From contig JAUPUG010000038.1 of the NCBI GenBank assembly GCA_030917685.1, positions 1 to 32,759 on the forward strand: a stretch of 32,759 nt of DNA, given 5' to 3'. The notes beneath the pieces are model-generated. The model did not search any database. It had not been told where the DNA came from and saw only the letters and a program-made list of their open reading frames with translations. Numbering within the stretch: position 1 is the stretch's first letter; each line of letters starts with the position of its first letter. This document shows positions 1 to 7,501 of the stretch, piece after piece. The stretch is from Patescibacteria group bacterium (GTDB lineage: Bacteria; Patescibacteriota; Minisyncoccia; Phycocordibacterales; CAIZLB01). The position numbers and the translations under genes are program-made.

Positions 1-1023
1 ATCGCTGCAATGCCGAATGGAAAATTTATCACGCTTGGAGGATACTTGGTGTCGACTAGTTCTTCACAGATATATAGAGGAATAGTTCAGTTCAATTCAG
101 ATGGATCAATTGATGATTCGTTTGTGGCTACACCAGGATTTGTGGTCACTTCGGGTTATCCATATACCGTAACTCTTGATTCTCAAAATAATATATATGT
201 TGTTGGGTTGTTCACTTCATACAATGGTGTTTCTAGAAATAATGTAGTAAAGATTTTCGGTACAACAGAGGTTGAAGTCGTAGCCTCTGTACCTTCAGGT
301 GGTGGAGGTGGAGCATCTGGTGGTGGTTCATCAAGTGGGGGTGGTGGCGGAGGAAGTCCTTTCATTATTTTGACACCAGCTCAGACAGCAACCTCTACTA
401 CAAATATAAATGCACTGTCGAGAGCAGTTTCAAAACTCACTCCTGCACAACTCGCTACCTACGCTGGTTCTATTACGGTAAAAGAGACACAACAATTCTT
501 GAATCGAAATGGATTTAGTATTTCACAAAAAGGAGCTGGATCACTTGGGAATGAGACAAATTTCTTAGGTGGACTCACTCGAGCAGCATTAGTTAAATAT
601 CAAAAATCTCGTTCATTGCCGACTACAGGTATCCTTGATTCTGCAACACGTCTCTCTATTGCTAAAGAGAAAAATCCTGCAGTGCAAACTCCTGCTGTTC
701 AAAACCCTGTCGTCCCACAAAACAATAAACTGACCTGTACAGACCCAAAGTTCGCAGTATTTCCTAAGAATATAATCAGATATGGATATAAGAATAACGC
801 TACAGATGTTAAAGCCTTGGAAATGTTTTTGAATGCATATGAAGGCTTGTCATTGCGGGTTGATGGTATCTATTCCGCAGCAGATAGAAATGCAGTTATA
901 AAATGGCAAGAAAAAAATGCAAAGACCGTACTTACACCTGCGGGACTACGAAAGGGTACAGGTAATATCTTCGCTAATTCGCTACGAACTATGGCGGATT
1001 TGGTGGTGGCTAAGGGGTGCTAA
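1..1023 (+). CDS. Beta-propeller-like (delta-60-type repeat) surface protein, Gly/Ser-rich linker, two peptidoglycan-binding-like modules; 5' end outside window
   Basis: Frame 1 is open from the first base. DSQNNIYVVGLF-type repeat, GGGGGASGGGSSSGGGGGG linker, then NFLGGLTRAALVKYQKSRSLPTTGILDSATR and VKALEMFLNAYEGLSLRVDGIYSAADRNAVIKWQ, which resemble PG_binding_1. Confidence 0.75.
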   Translation: MAAMPNGKFITLGGYLVSTSSSQIYRGIVQFNSDGSIDDSFVATPGFVVTSGYPYTVTLDSQNNIYVVGLFTSYNGVSRNNVVKIFGTTEVEVVASVPSGGGGGASGGGSSSGGGGGGSPFIILTPAQTATSTTNINALSRAVSKLTPAQLATYAGSITVKETQQFLNRNGFSISQKGAGSLGNETNFLGGLTRAALVKYQKSRSLPTTGILDSATRLSIAKEKNPAVQTPAVQNPVVPQNNKLTCTDPKFAVFPKNIIRYGYKNNATDVKALEMFLNAYEGLSLRVDGIYSAADRNAVIKWQEKNAKTVLTPAGLRKGTGNIFANSLRTMADLVVAKGC

Positions 1024-1061
1024 ATAGTTGCGAGTTTTTCAAATATGCTACAATTTAATGT

Positions 1062-1658
1062 ATGAACATACATCCAATATTTGTACATTTTCCAATCGCA
1101 TTACTTACATTATATGCAGTGCTCGAAATAGCTATTCCTCTAAAGATTAAATTCTATAAGCTCTGTAAATGGGATAGACCTGAGTCTTCTCCTCGTCTAG
1201 CAAAACTGTATCAACTACTCATTACTCCAGTTTGGAATTATATAAAAGCATTTTTGGTAATAGTGGGTACAGTGCTCGCACTACCAACTCTACAGACAGG
1301 GGAATGGGCAGAGGAAAAGTATATGAGTTACGCATCTGACTATACAACTTTTGCACAATCAGAAGTAGGACAACTCATTGAACTCCATTCAACATTTGCA
1401 ACTACTACAGTCATCGTCTTTGCAATACTTGCTATAGCATACCTATTACGTCTTTTGCCTTCACTAATTTCATTACCACAAAGTGTGCAAGCTGTCAGTA
1501 CAAAAATACAGAGCATTGTTTTAAACGCATACATTGCTCCATTACTCGCGCTTCTTGGAATCATTGCGGTTACTATTACTGGTGCGCTCGGTGGTGCTAT
1601 AGCTCATGGTGCTGATACTGATCCAGTAGTGCAGATGATATATTCTTTGTTTTTCTAG
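1062..1658 (+). CDS. DUF2231-like multi-pass membrane protein
   Basis: MNIHPIFVHFPIALLTLYAVLE N-terminal motif and several hydrophobic helices. Extended -10 (TGC TACAAT) at 1046..1054, 7 nt before the ATG. Confidence 0.65.
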   Translation: MNIHPIFVHFPIALLTLYAVLEIAIPLKIKFYKLCKWDRPESSPRLAKLYQLLITPVWNYIKAFLVIVGTVLALPTLQTGEWAEEKYMSYASDYTTFAQSEVGQLIELHSTFATTTVIVFAILAIAYLLRLLPSLISLPQSVQAVSTKIQSIVLNAYIAPLLALLGIIAVTITGALGGAIAHGADTDPVVQMIYSLFF

Positions 1659-1684
1659 TACTCCTCCCAGATAGATTCCGCCAA

Positions 1685-1730
1685 TAAAAAAAACGCTACT
1701 TTAGATGCAAAAGAGTAGCGTTTTTTTTAT
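1685..1730. terminator. Bidirectional intrinsic terminator between convergent genes
   Basis: A-run + CGCTACT ... AGTAGCG + T-run. Confidence 0.85.
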
Positions 1731-1779
1731 TGTGTAAAATTTCTTAAATATACAGCGCGAGTGGGAATACTAGAGGATA

Positions 1780-2310
1780 CTACTTCGCCAACTTTCCAAT
1801 CTCATGTCCTGCAAGTTCTTGTTCAGGCTCTGGTCGGCCAGCATGTTTTTTAGTAAATGCACTTGTTCCGTCCTTTCCACAAATCTTGAGAATATTAGCG
1901 GCTCCTCCTGGGTGCTCTGTTATGAAATTTGTTAGATCATATACTGTGCCTCGAACTGCTGTATAACAACTACTTGCGTTTAGATGCTTAGCGATTTCGG
2001 CGAGGGTATATGTTTTTGCTGATGCTTGTGTGTTCGTCTGTACAGTTGGCTGTGTCACACTTTTTTCTGACTGCGCATCACTTTTTTTCTGAGCCTCATC
2101 TCTAGCTGATTGCTCCTGAAGTTTTTGAATAGTTGCAGCGTCATCCTCTTCACCATCAGCACCAAAGTCTCGAGTTTCTTCCTCGATTTCAGTTCCAGAT
2201 ACTTCAGGATTAGAAGGGGAGTATGCTTTTTGCACGCCCAACACCTCATATCCGATGTATGCACCTGCGATAGCTAGTAATACGATTAGTGAAATTAATA
2301 TGTGTTTCAT
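1780..2310 (-). CDS. Membrane-anchored cytochrome b5-like heme-binding domain protein
   Basis: N-terminal signal anchor, charged linker, C-terminal YTLAEIAKHLNASSCYTAVRGTVYDLTNFITEHPGGAANILKICGKDGTSAF...H with the HPGG heme motif. Confidence 0.85.
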   Translation of the reverse strand: MKHILISLIVLLAIAGAYIGYEVLGVQKAYSPSNPEVSGTEIEEETRDFGADGEEDDAATIQKLQEQSARDEAQKKSDAQSEKSVTQPTVQTNTQASAKTYTLAEIAKHLNASSCYTAVRGTVYDLTNFITEHPGGAANILKICGKDGTSAFTKKHAGRPEPEQELAGHEIGKLAK

Positions 2311-2330
2311 GATGTGTGTCTTATGTATGT

Positions 2331-2990
2331 TTACTGCTTATCTACTAGTATATCAATAAATTGTCGAATATCCTGCTTGTAGGTGTTGAAGAGGTAAATA
2401 AAATCATCAGTGAATGAATCTGTGTTTTTAACAATCTCTTTCTCAATTTCCTCAAATGAATATAACAACACTCCTTTAGCTTCTCGGTCTACTGGTTTGG
2501 TGGCACCTCCATATATACCAAAGAATAGATGCATCTTGTTCGCAATAGTTATTTTTTCATTTTTAATAACTTTTGGAATAGAGACGAGCTTTACGTCGTG
2601 ATATAAAATCACAGCAATAGTATCTAAATAGTTTTCGAGTAGAGTGTAGGTCTTTTTAAATTCATCTTTAGTATTTAATACAATAGATGGAGTCTGAAGT
2701 TCCTGAACACTTTCAATCATAGTTGTGTAGTATGGTTGATCACCAAACTGAATATGTCCACCAATAGTCTTATCGAGTAAATCAGGATTATGATTTTTTG
2801 TAGAAGATCTTTTTTGTACTAAAAATTCACCAGAGCGGTTAAATAGAAAAACGTCTATTACTTCAACTGCTTCAGTTGGTGCACCTGTATCTTTAAAAGC
2901 TTGTATTTGCTCAGAGTAAAATTCAGCTCTGTCTTTTGAATAAGACTTAAAAGGATTGTCGATTTTACATACAGAAACTTGTTCAGACAT
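2331..2990 (-). CDS. NUDIX hydrolase-like protein
   Basis: VIDVFLFNRSGEFLVQKRSSTKNHNPDLLDKTIGGHIQFGD...ESVQEL resembles a divergent Nudix box. Confidence 0.7.
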   Translation of the reverse strand: MSEQVSVCKIDNPFKSYSKDRAEFYSEQIQAFKDTGAPTEAVEVIDVFLFNRSGEFLVQKRSSTKNHNPDLLDKTIGGHIQFGDQPYYTTMIESVQELQTPSIVLNTKDEFKKTYTLLENYLDTIAVILYHDVKLVSIPKVIKNEKITIANKMHLFFGIYGGATKPVDREAKGVLLYSFEEIEKEIVKNTDSFTDDFIYLFNTYKQDIRQFIDILVDKQ

Positions 2991-3151
2991 ATTGAATCAT
3001 TATGGCGTTATTTACCCGCTTTTGCAAAGGGTGGGTTGGATAGGAGTGTCACTTTGAAAGGGGATAGTTCGCTGTCCAGACTGCGGAGCCATTACCTACA
3101 AATGCTTCCAAATTGATTTTCACAAGCAAAAATGGTAATCTAACCGAACAT

Positions 3152-3222
3152 TGGGAGATCGTCTAATGGTAGGACGAACGGTTCTGGTCCGTTTAATCGG
3201 GGTTCGAGTCCCTGTCTCCCAG
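3152..3222 (+). tRNA. tRNA-Gln(CUG)
   Basis: Acceptor TGGGAGA/TCTCCCA, anticodon arm AACGG-TTCTGGT-CCGTT (anticodon CTG at 3184..3186), T arm CGGGG-TTCGAGT-CCCTG, discriminator G; no encoded CCA. Confidence 0.93.
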
Positions 3223-3305
3223 CAGCCATGTGAGATAGACTGAGACGCCTAAATCAGTCATATTTCTCAACACATTTTAAACACGAGTCATGGGCTCGAA
3301 CTTTT
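3222..3305 (+). repeat. 84-nt element copy A, immediately 3' of tRNA-Gln
   Basis: Ungapped alignment to 6011..6094 gives about 56/84 identities by hand count. Shared ends are GCAGYCATGTGAGA and AGTCATGGGCTCGAACTTTT. Confidence 0.75.
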
Positions 3306-3420
3306 GTGATTTTTACAAAATCCAGAGTAGCCTTATTTTAAGGCGTTTTGTTGGTTCGAATCCTAGAAGGTTTTTTTATTGTAATGTGTGATTAGAAGGT
3401 TAAGGTCTGCTGAAAGTAAT

Positions 3421-3475
3421 TTGACGCCGGATTCATATTTATGTAAGATACTTACATAAATCATAAATATGAATC
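3421..3475 (+). promoter_or_regulatory. Promoter and nested inverted-repeat operator of the marR-like gene
   Basis: TTGACG-17 bp-TAAGAT. Perfect IR ATTTATGTAAG-ATA-CTTACATAAAT (3437..3461), nested in GATTCATATTTATG/CATAAATATGAATC (3430..3443/3462..3475). Confidence 0.7.
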
Positions 3476-3897
3476 GTTCCAAAAATGTCGAAGAAATAGT
3501 TGAGGGATTTAAGTTAATGAGACAACACTTGCGTGGATCGTCTTGCTCCGTATCTGAACTACCTCTGACACACTCACAATGGCTTGCGCTCATGGTGATT
3601 GGTCGTGGCCATTTGGTGACTATAGGAGACGTAAAGAAAACACTTGGAATATCAAGCAGTGCGGCAACACAGCTAGCTAATACTCTGGAGGAGAAAGGTC
3701 ATGTCATACGCACACCACTCTCCACTGATGCCCGTGCTTCAGTACTCGTGCTTTCATCTGACTCTAAGAAGAAGTTCGAGCACATGCGAACAAAAAAACT
3801 AAAGGAGTTTACAAAGTTATTTGATGTGTTCACGGACAATGAATTTTCTACATATGTACAATTGCAAGCTAAGCTAACAAAATCTATTTCCAAATAA
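3469..3897 (+). CDS. MarR family transcriptional regulator
   Basis: Winged-helix pattern LTHSQWLALMVIGRGHLVTIGDVKKTLGISSSAATQLANTLEEKGHVIRTPLSTDARASVLVLS. Confidence 0.85.
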   Translation: MNRSKNVEEIVEGFKLMRQHLRGSSCSVSELPLTHSQWLALMVIGRGHLVTIGDVKKTLGISSSAATQLANTLEEKGHVIRTPLSTDARASVLVLSSDSKKKFEHMRTKKLKEFTKLFDVFTDNEFSTYVQLQAKLTKSISK

Positions 3898-3900
3898 CTT

Positions 3901-5322
3901 ATGAACGAACGATCTAAAAAATTTCTAGAGGGACCTATCTTGACTTCATTGCTCACACTGGCTATTCCGATAGTTCTGGCAAATATCTTGCAGAGTCTCT
4001 ATCAGCTAACTGATGCTTTCTGGGTAGGACGATTGGGCGGTTCCGCGGTTGCTGCTGTTTCGGTGAGTTTTCCTGTCATTTTCTTGATGATAGCAGTTGG
4101 CGCAGGACTTGCAGTGGCTGGCTCAACACTTATCGCACAGTATGTGGGAGCAAGGAATGAAAAGATGGTCAGTCATGTAGCTTCACAAACCCTACTTATG
4201 GTTATCATTACCTCTGTAGTATTGGGAGCTATCGGATACGTTCTTGCACCGACAATTCTCCATGCGATAGGTGTTGCGCCAGATGTATTTGATCATGCAC
4301 TAGGATATATGCGGGTGTCATTTGTTGGTTTGGTATTTATGTTCAGCTTTGTAATGTTTCAGTCGATTATGCGCGGTATTGGACAAGTGACTCTGCCGAT
4401 GTTTATTGTTCTCGGCACTGTCCTACTAAATCTGGTACTAGATCCACTTTTTATATTTGGTTGGGGACCATTTTCAGGGCATGGTGTAATGGGAGCAGCG
4501 ATGGCTACATTGGTCACACAAGGTCTTTCAGCTTTGATTGGATTCGCAGTTTTATTTAAAGGAAAGCTTGGTATTCAGATACGGCTTCCCGATTTCAAAC
4601 CAGATTTTGCATTTATCAAAAGAGCATTCTTCTTGGGATTTCCTGCATCCATTGAACAATCGGCTCGCGCTCTTGGACTGGTCGTTATGACCGCTCTGAT
4701 TACTAGTTTTGGAACTTTGGCGATTGCTTCATATGGAGTAGGATCAAATATTCTGCAATTTATTATCATTCCGGCCATGGGAGTTTCTATGGCCGTCTCA
4801 ACATTAGTCGGTCAAAACATTGGCGCAGGAAATATAGAGCGAGCTTCTAGTATTGCAAAACTAGGAGCAATTATCTCATTTGTTGGTCTGACTCTTATTG
4901 GAGTTATAACTTTTATTTTTGCACCACATCTTATTGCTTTCTTTGTGCCTGGAGATGATGCGGTAATAGCGCTTGGTACAACGTTTGTACGTACTATGTC
5001 ACTTACATTCGGTTTTATGGGAGCACAATTGGCACTTACGGGGGTATTTCGTGCCTCAGGAAATATGATTGCCACTATGGTGATTGCACTAGTGTCGCAA
5101 TGGGGGTTGCAACTACCATTGGCTTTCATCTTGTCTCGGTACACGTCACTTGGTGTGAACGGATTATGGTGGGCATTTCCAATATCGAACGTCATCATTG
5201 CTGGTATTGCAATTGCTTGGTATGCAAAGGGTGACTGGAAAAAGAAACGACTCACCGATGATGAGCAGCTTGTAGAGGCGGTAAGTGAAGAGATTCTTGT
5301 TGAGGAGGGTATTAGAAAATAG
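3901..5322 (+). CDS. MATE family efflux transporter
   Basis: GPILTSLLTLAIPIVLANILQSLYQLTDAFWVGRLGGSAVAAVSVSFPV, typical MATE N-terminus; about 12 hydrophobic segments. Confidence 0.93.
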   Translation: MNERSKKFLEGPILTSLLTLAIPIVLANILQSLYQLTDAFWVGRLGGSAVAAVSVSFPVIFLMIAVGAGLAVAGSTLIAQYVGARNEKMVSHVASQTLLMVIITSVVLGAIGYVLAPTILHAIGVAPDVFDHALGYMRVSFVGLVFMFSFVMFQSIMRGIGQVTLPMFIVLGTVLLNLVLDPLFIFGWGPFSGHGVMGAAMATLVTQGLSALIGFAVLFKGKLGIQIRLPDFKPDFAFIKRAFFLGFPASIEQSARALGLVVMTALITSFGTLAIASYGVGSNILQFIIIPAMGVSMAVSTLVGQNIGAGNIERASSIAKLGAIISFVGLTLIGVITFIFAPHLIAFFVPGDDAVIALGTTFVRTMSLTFGFMGAQLALTGVFRASGNMIATMVIALVSQWGLQLPLAFILSRYTSLGVNGLWWAFPISNVIIAGIAIAWYAKGDWKKKRLTDDEQLVEAVSEEILVEEGIRK

Positions 5323-5376
5323 GTTAAGAAGTAATGATCAAAAGCAATTTAAAAATTATTAAATAATAAAAATAAC

Positions 5377-5967
5377 ATGGAACAAAACAAAATAAACATT
5401 AAAGTAATTGCAGGCAGTACCCGTGAAGGACGTTTTTCAGATAAAGCAGCTATATGGATTGCAGAAGAGGTTAAAAAACAAGACGGTGTTACCGTAGAGA
5501 TACTTGACCTACGTGATTATGAGATGCCATTTTTCAATGAGGCCGTCAGTCCTTCATTCAAAAGGGAACCGTACGAGAATGAAGCTGTTGCTCGCTTTAC
5601 AAAAAAAATTGAGGAAGGAGATGCGTTCATTATGGTAACTCCAGAATACAACCACAGCACTTCCGGTGTCTTGAAAAACGCTATTGATTGGGTCAGCCCA
5701 GAATGGAATAACAAACCTATTGCATTTGTGAGTTATGGATCTGTTGGTGGAGCGCGTGCTGTAGAGCAACTTCGTCTTATTGTCGTTGAACTCCAAATGG
5801 CACCTATCCGGGAAGCAATTCACATGAATGGAGAGCAGTATTTTCCAGTTGTTATGGGTAAAAGTAGTGCAGATGATTTATTTGCCAACTATGTTGAGAA
5901 AGCAGATGCGATGATTAAGCAGTTATTGTGGTGGACAAGCACATTAAAAGATGCGCGAAGTAAGTAG
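5377..5967 (+). CDS. NAD(P)H-dependent FMN reductase-like flavoprotein
   Basis: IKVIAGSTREGRFSDKAAIWI...MVTPEYNHSTSGVLKNAIDWVSPEWNNKPIAFVSYGS(V)GG. Confidence 0.92.
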   Translation: MEQNKINIKVIAGSTREGRFSDKAAIWIAEEVKKQDGVTVEILDLRDYEMPFFNEAVSPSFKREPYENEAVARFTKKIEEGDAFIMVTPEYNHSTSGVLKNAIDWVSPEWNNKPIAFVSYGSVGGARAVEQLRLIVVELQMAPIREAIHMNGEQYFPVVMGKSSADDLFANYVEKADAMIKQLLWWTSTLKDARSK

Positions 5968-6011
5968 ACCAGTCAAGGGCGACCGAGACGGTTCGAATCC
6001 CGTTGCGGCAG
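5968..6011 (+). pseudogene. Degenerate tRNA 3'-half remnant
   Basis: GACGGTTCGAATCCCGTTGCGGCAG resembles a T arm plus 3' acceptor strand and discriminator, but no matching 5' acceptor (TGCCGCA) is present and the T stem is broken. Confidence 0.5.
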
Positions 6012-6094
6012 CAGTCATGTGAGACCTACCTAAACGCCTAAAACGGCTGTTTAGGAAGAATAGTTTTGAGAGCCAGTCATGGGCTCGAACTTTT
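6011..6094 (+). repeat. 84-nt element copy B, immediately 3' of the tRNA remnant
   Basis: Same length and same ends as 3222..3305. Contains hairpin CCTAAAC-GCC-TAAAAC-GGC-T-GTTTAGG and GAGCC-AGTCATG-GGCTC. Confidence 0.75.
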
Positions 6095-6158
6095 CAAAAA
6101 GGTACATCACAAGATACTATTCCGTTAATTGCATACCTGCTGAGTGCAGTATCCAGAA

Positions 6159-6188
6159 CATAAAAGCACCCGATTGGGTGCTTTTATG
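6159..6188 (+). terminator. Hairpin, possible intrinsic terminator
   Basis: CATAAAAGCACCC GA TTGGGTGCTTTTATG, near-perfect inverted repeat with a T-rich 3' arm. Confidence 0.65.
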
Positions 6189-6218
6189 TTTATGCTTCAA
6201 AAATGATAAAATTGTGCT

Positions 6219-6986
6219 ATGGAATTGTCTACACAAAATAAGATCTCCCTACTCAAGACCGCTCTTGAAAAAGTAGACGATTTTTCTACTGAGTTTGGTT
6301 CTCAAATACAGAACATCTCTAATCAACACAAGACTAGTGGTGGTCACCTTGAGTATGCGTATGTTCAGCATTTCCATAAAGAAATTATAGGTCTGTCTAA
6401 GCTGTTTCAATATCTTCTAAAAGATGATTTTAATCAGAAGTATGTTTTCTTTGCTGTAAGAGGTTCGTTTGAAGTTATTTTCTACTTAGAATATGTGTTG
6501 AGATTGGCAAAAGAGGACAGTAAAAAAGTGCTTGAGTTACTCTCTCGGGATATGGCACAAATAGGAGCTGCACTTGATGTCGCAATTCCTCCAACAGAAG
6601 AACATGATATGCATAAGACATTGAAAGCTGTTGGTGTTGTAAATAAAATTCTCAAGACGGATTTTGATCTGACTAAAATAAAATCAAACACAAGAGTGTT
6701 TCCTTCGATAAAGGATCTGTGCGATAAAAGCTCGCTCAATCTTAAAGATTTAAAAGGGTCAGCTATGTACAGCATTTATGCTCTTTATAGTGAATCAAAT
6801 CATCTTCGTTTGGGCAATCAGCATGCCATCACTGACGATGTAGATTTGTTGACCTGTTGGGCTTTGGAATATTTCTTAGAAATCTATATTAAATTTTACC
6901 AACAGCTCATAGATACAAAAATCTTTCCTGAGAAATACGCCAATGGTTTGGCATCAATCAAGCAATCAGTGGGTATGAATTGGTAG
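6219..6986 (+). CDS. Hypothetical protein (possibly DUF5677-like)
   Basis: 255-aa ORF. TAAAAT -10 (6207..6212) lies 6 nt before the ATG. Conserved-looking YSESNHLRLGNQ; family only tentative. Confidence 0.6.
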   Translation: MELSTQNKISLLKTALEKVDDFSTEFGSQIQNISNQHKTSGGHLEYAYVQHFHKEIIGLSKLFQYLLKDDFNQKYVFFAVRGSFEVIFYLEYVLRLAKEDSKKVLELLSRDMAQIGAALDVAIPPTEEHDMHKTLKAVGVVNKILKTDFDLTKIKSNTRVFPSIKDLCDKSSLNLKDLKGSAMYSIYALYSESNHLRLGNQHAITDDVDLLTCWALEYFLEIYIKFYQQLIDTKIFPEKYANGLASIKQSVGMNW

Positions 6987-6988
6987 GA

Positions 6989-7501
6989 CTAGCTTACTAG
7001 GCTCAACTGCTTCTCTTTAAGAATCAGCTTGCTTCTTAGGTGACTCAGTAATTCGCGCTTCTCATATAATGGTCTCTTTCTTAGAATGTGCTTTGCATAG
7101 TTTCTAATGTCCACTTCCTTTATCTTCACTTTCTCTTTGACCTCTCTTCCTAGTACTGATTCTTGGAATTCATTATGTGATTCAATCTCTGTTCTAATTC
7201 TGTCTTTCATCCCGATTTCATCTAGCGAAATTGTGTCCAGAACCATCGCTAGTTGTTCAATCAGATCTTCCTCTCGTATGTATCCGCATGGACAATCTTT
7301 GTCTTTAAACTTCGTGCATCCGTAGTAGACGTAGCGATTTGTCGTTCCATCCTTAAGCTTTTTGAATTTCTCATCAGCTGTTATTCCAGATCCGCATAGT
7401 CCACAAGTGATCATCTTAGTAAAGGCGAACTCCTTATCCTGAGTCCTTGTAAGGTGATCGTTGCTTATCTTGTCTTGCACTTGGTTATATAAGTCTTTGG
7501 T
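6989..7501 (-). pseudogene. Serine recombinase (large resolvase/integrase) C-terminal fragment, 5'-truncated
   Basis: ITKDLYNQVQDKI followed by FAFTKMITCGLCGSGITADEKFKK...YYGCTK recombinase zinc-ribbon signature. The catalytic resolvase domain is missing; sequence upstream of about 7501 belongs to another gene. Confidence 0.8.

Noticed and set aside
183-365. Minus-strand proline-rich ORF (PPPPPPLDEPPPDAPPPPP)
   Set aside because: It is the reverse complement of the Gly-rich linker of the plus-strand gene; no independent support.
3061-3138. Zinc-ribbon-like peptide KGIVRCPDCGAITYKCFQIDFHKQKW before a TAA, just upstream of tRNA-Gln
   Set aside because: Only about 25 codons, no start codon, and a TGA immediately upstream; could be a gene remnant but too short to claim.
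4812-5255. Long minus-strand ORFs within MATE, hsdR (24158..24610), NUDIX (26416..26844) and similar genes
   Set aside because: Antisense to strongly supported conserved genes; no recognisable domain.
6079-6276. 65-aa ORF 6079..6276
   Set aside because: Overlaps the repeat element, the hairpin at 6159..6188 and the better-supported gene at 6219; no coding character.
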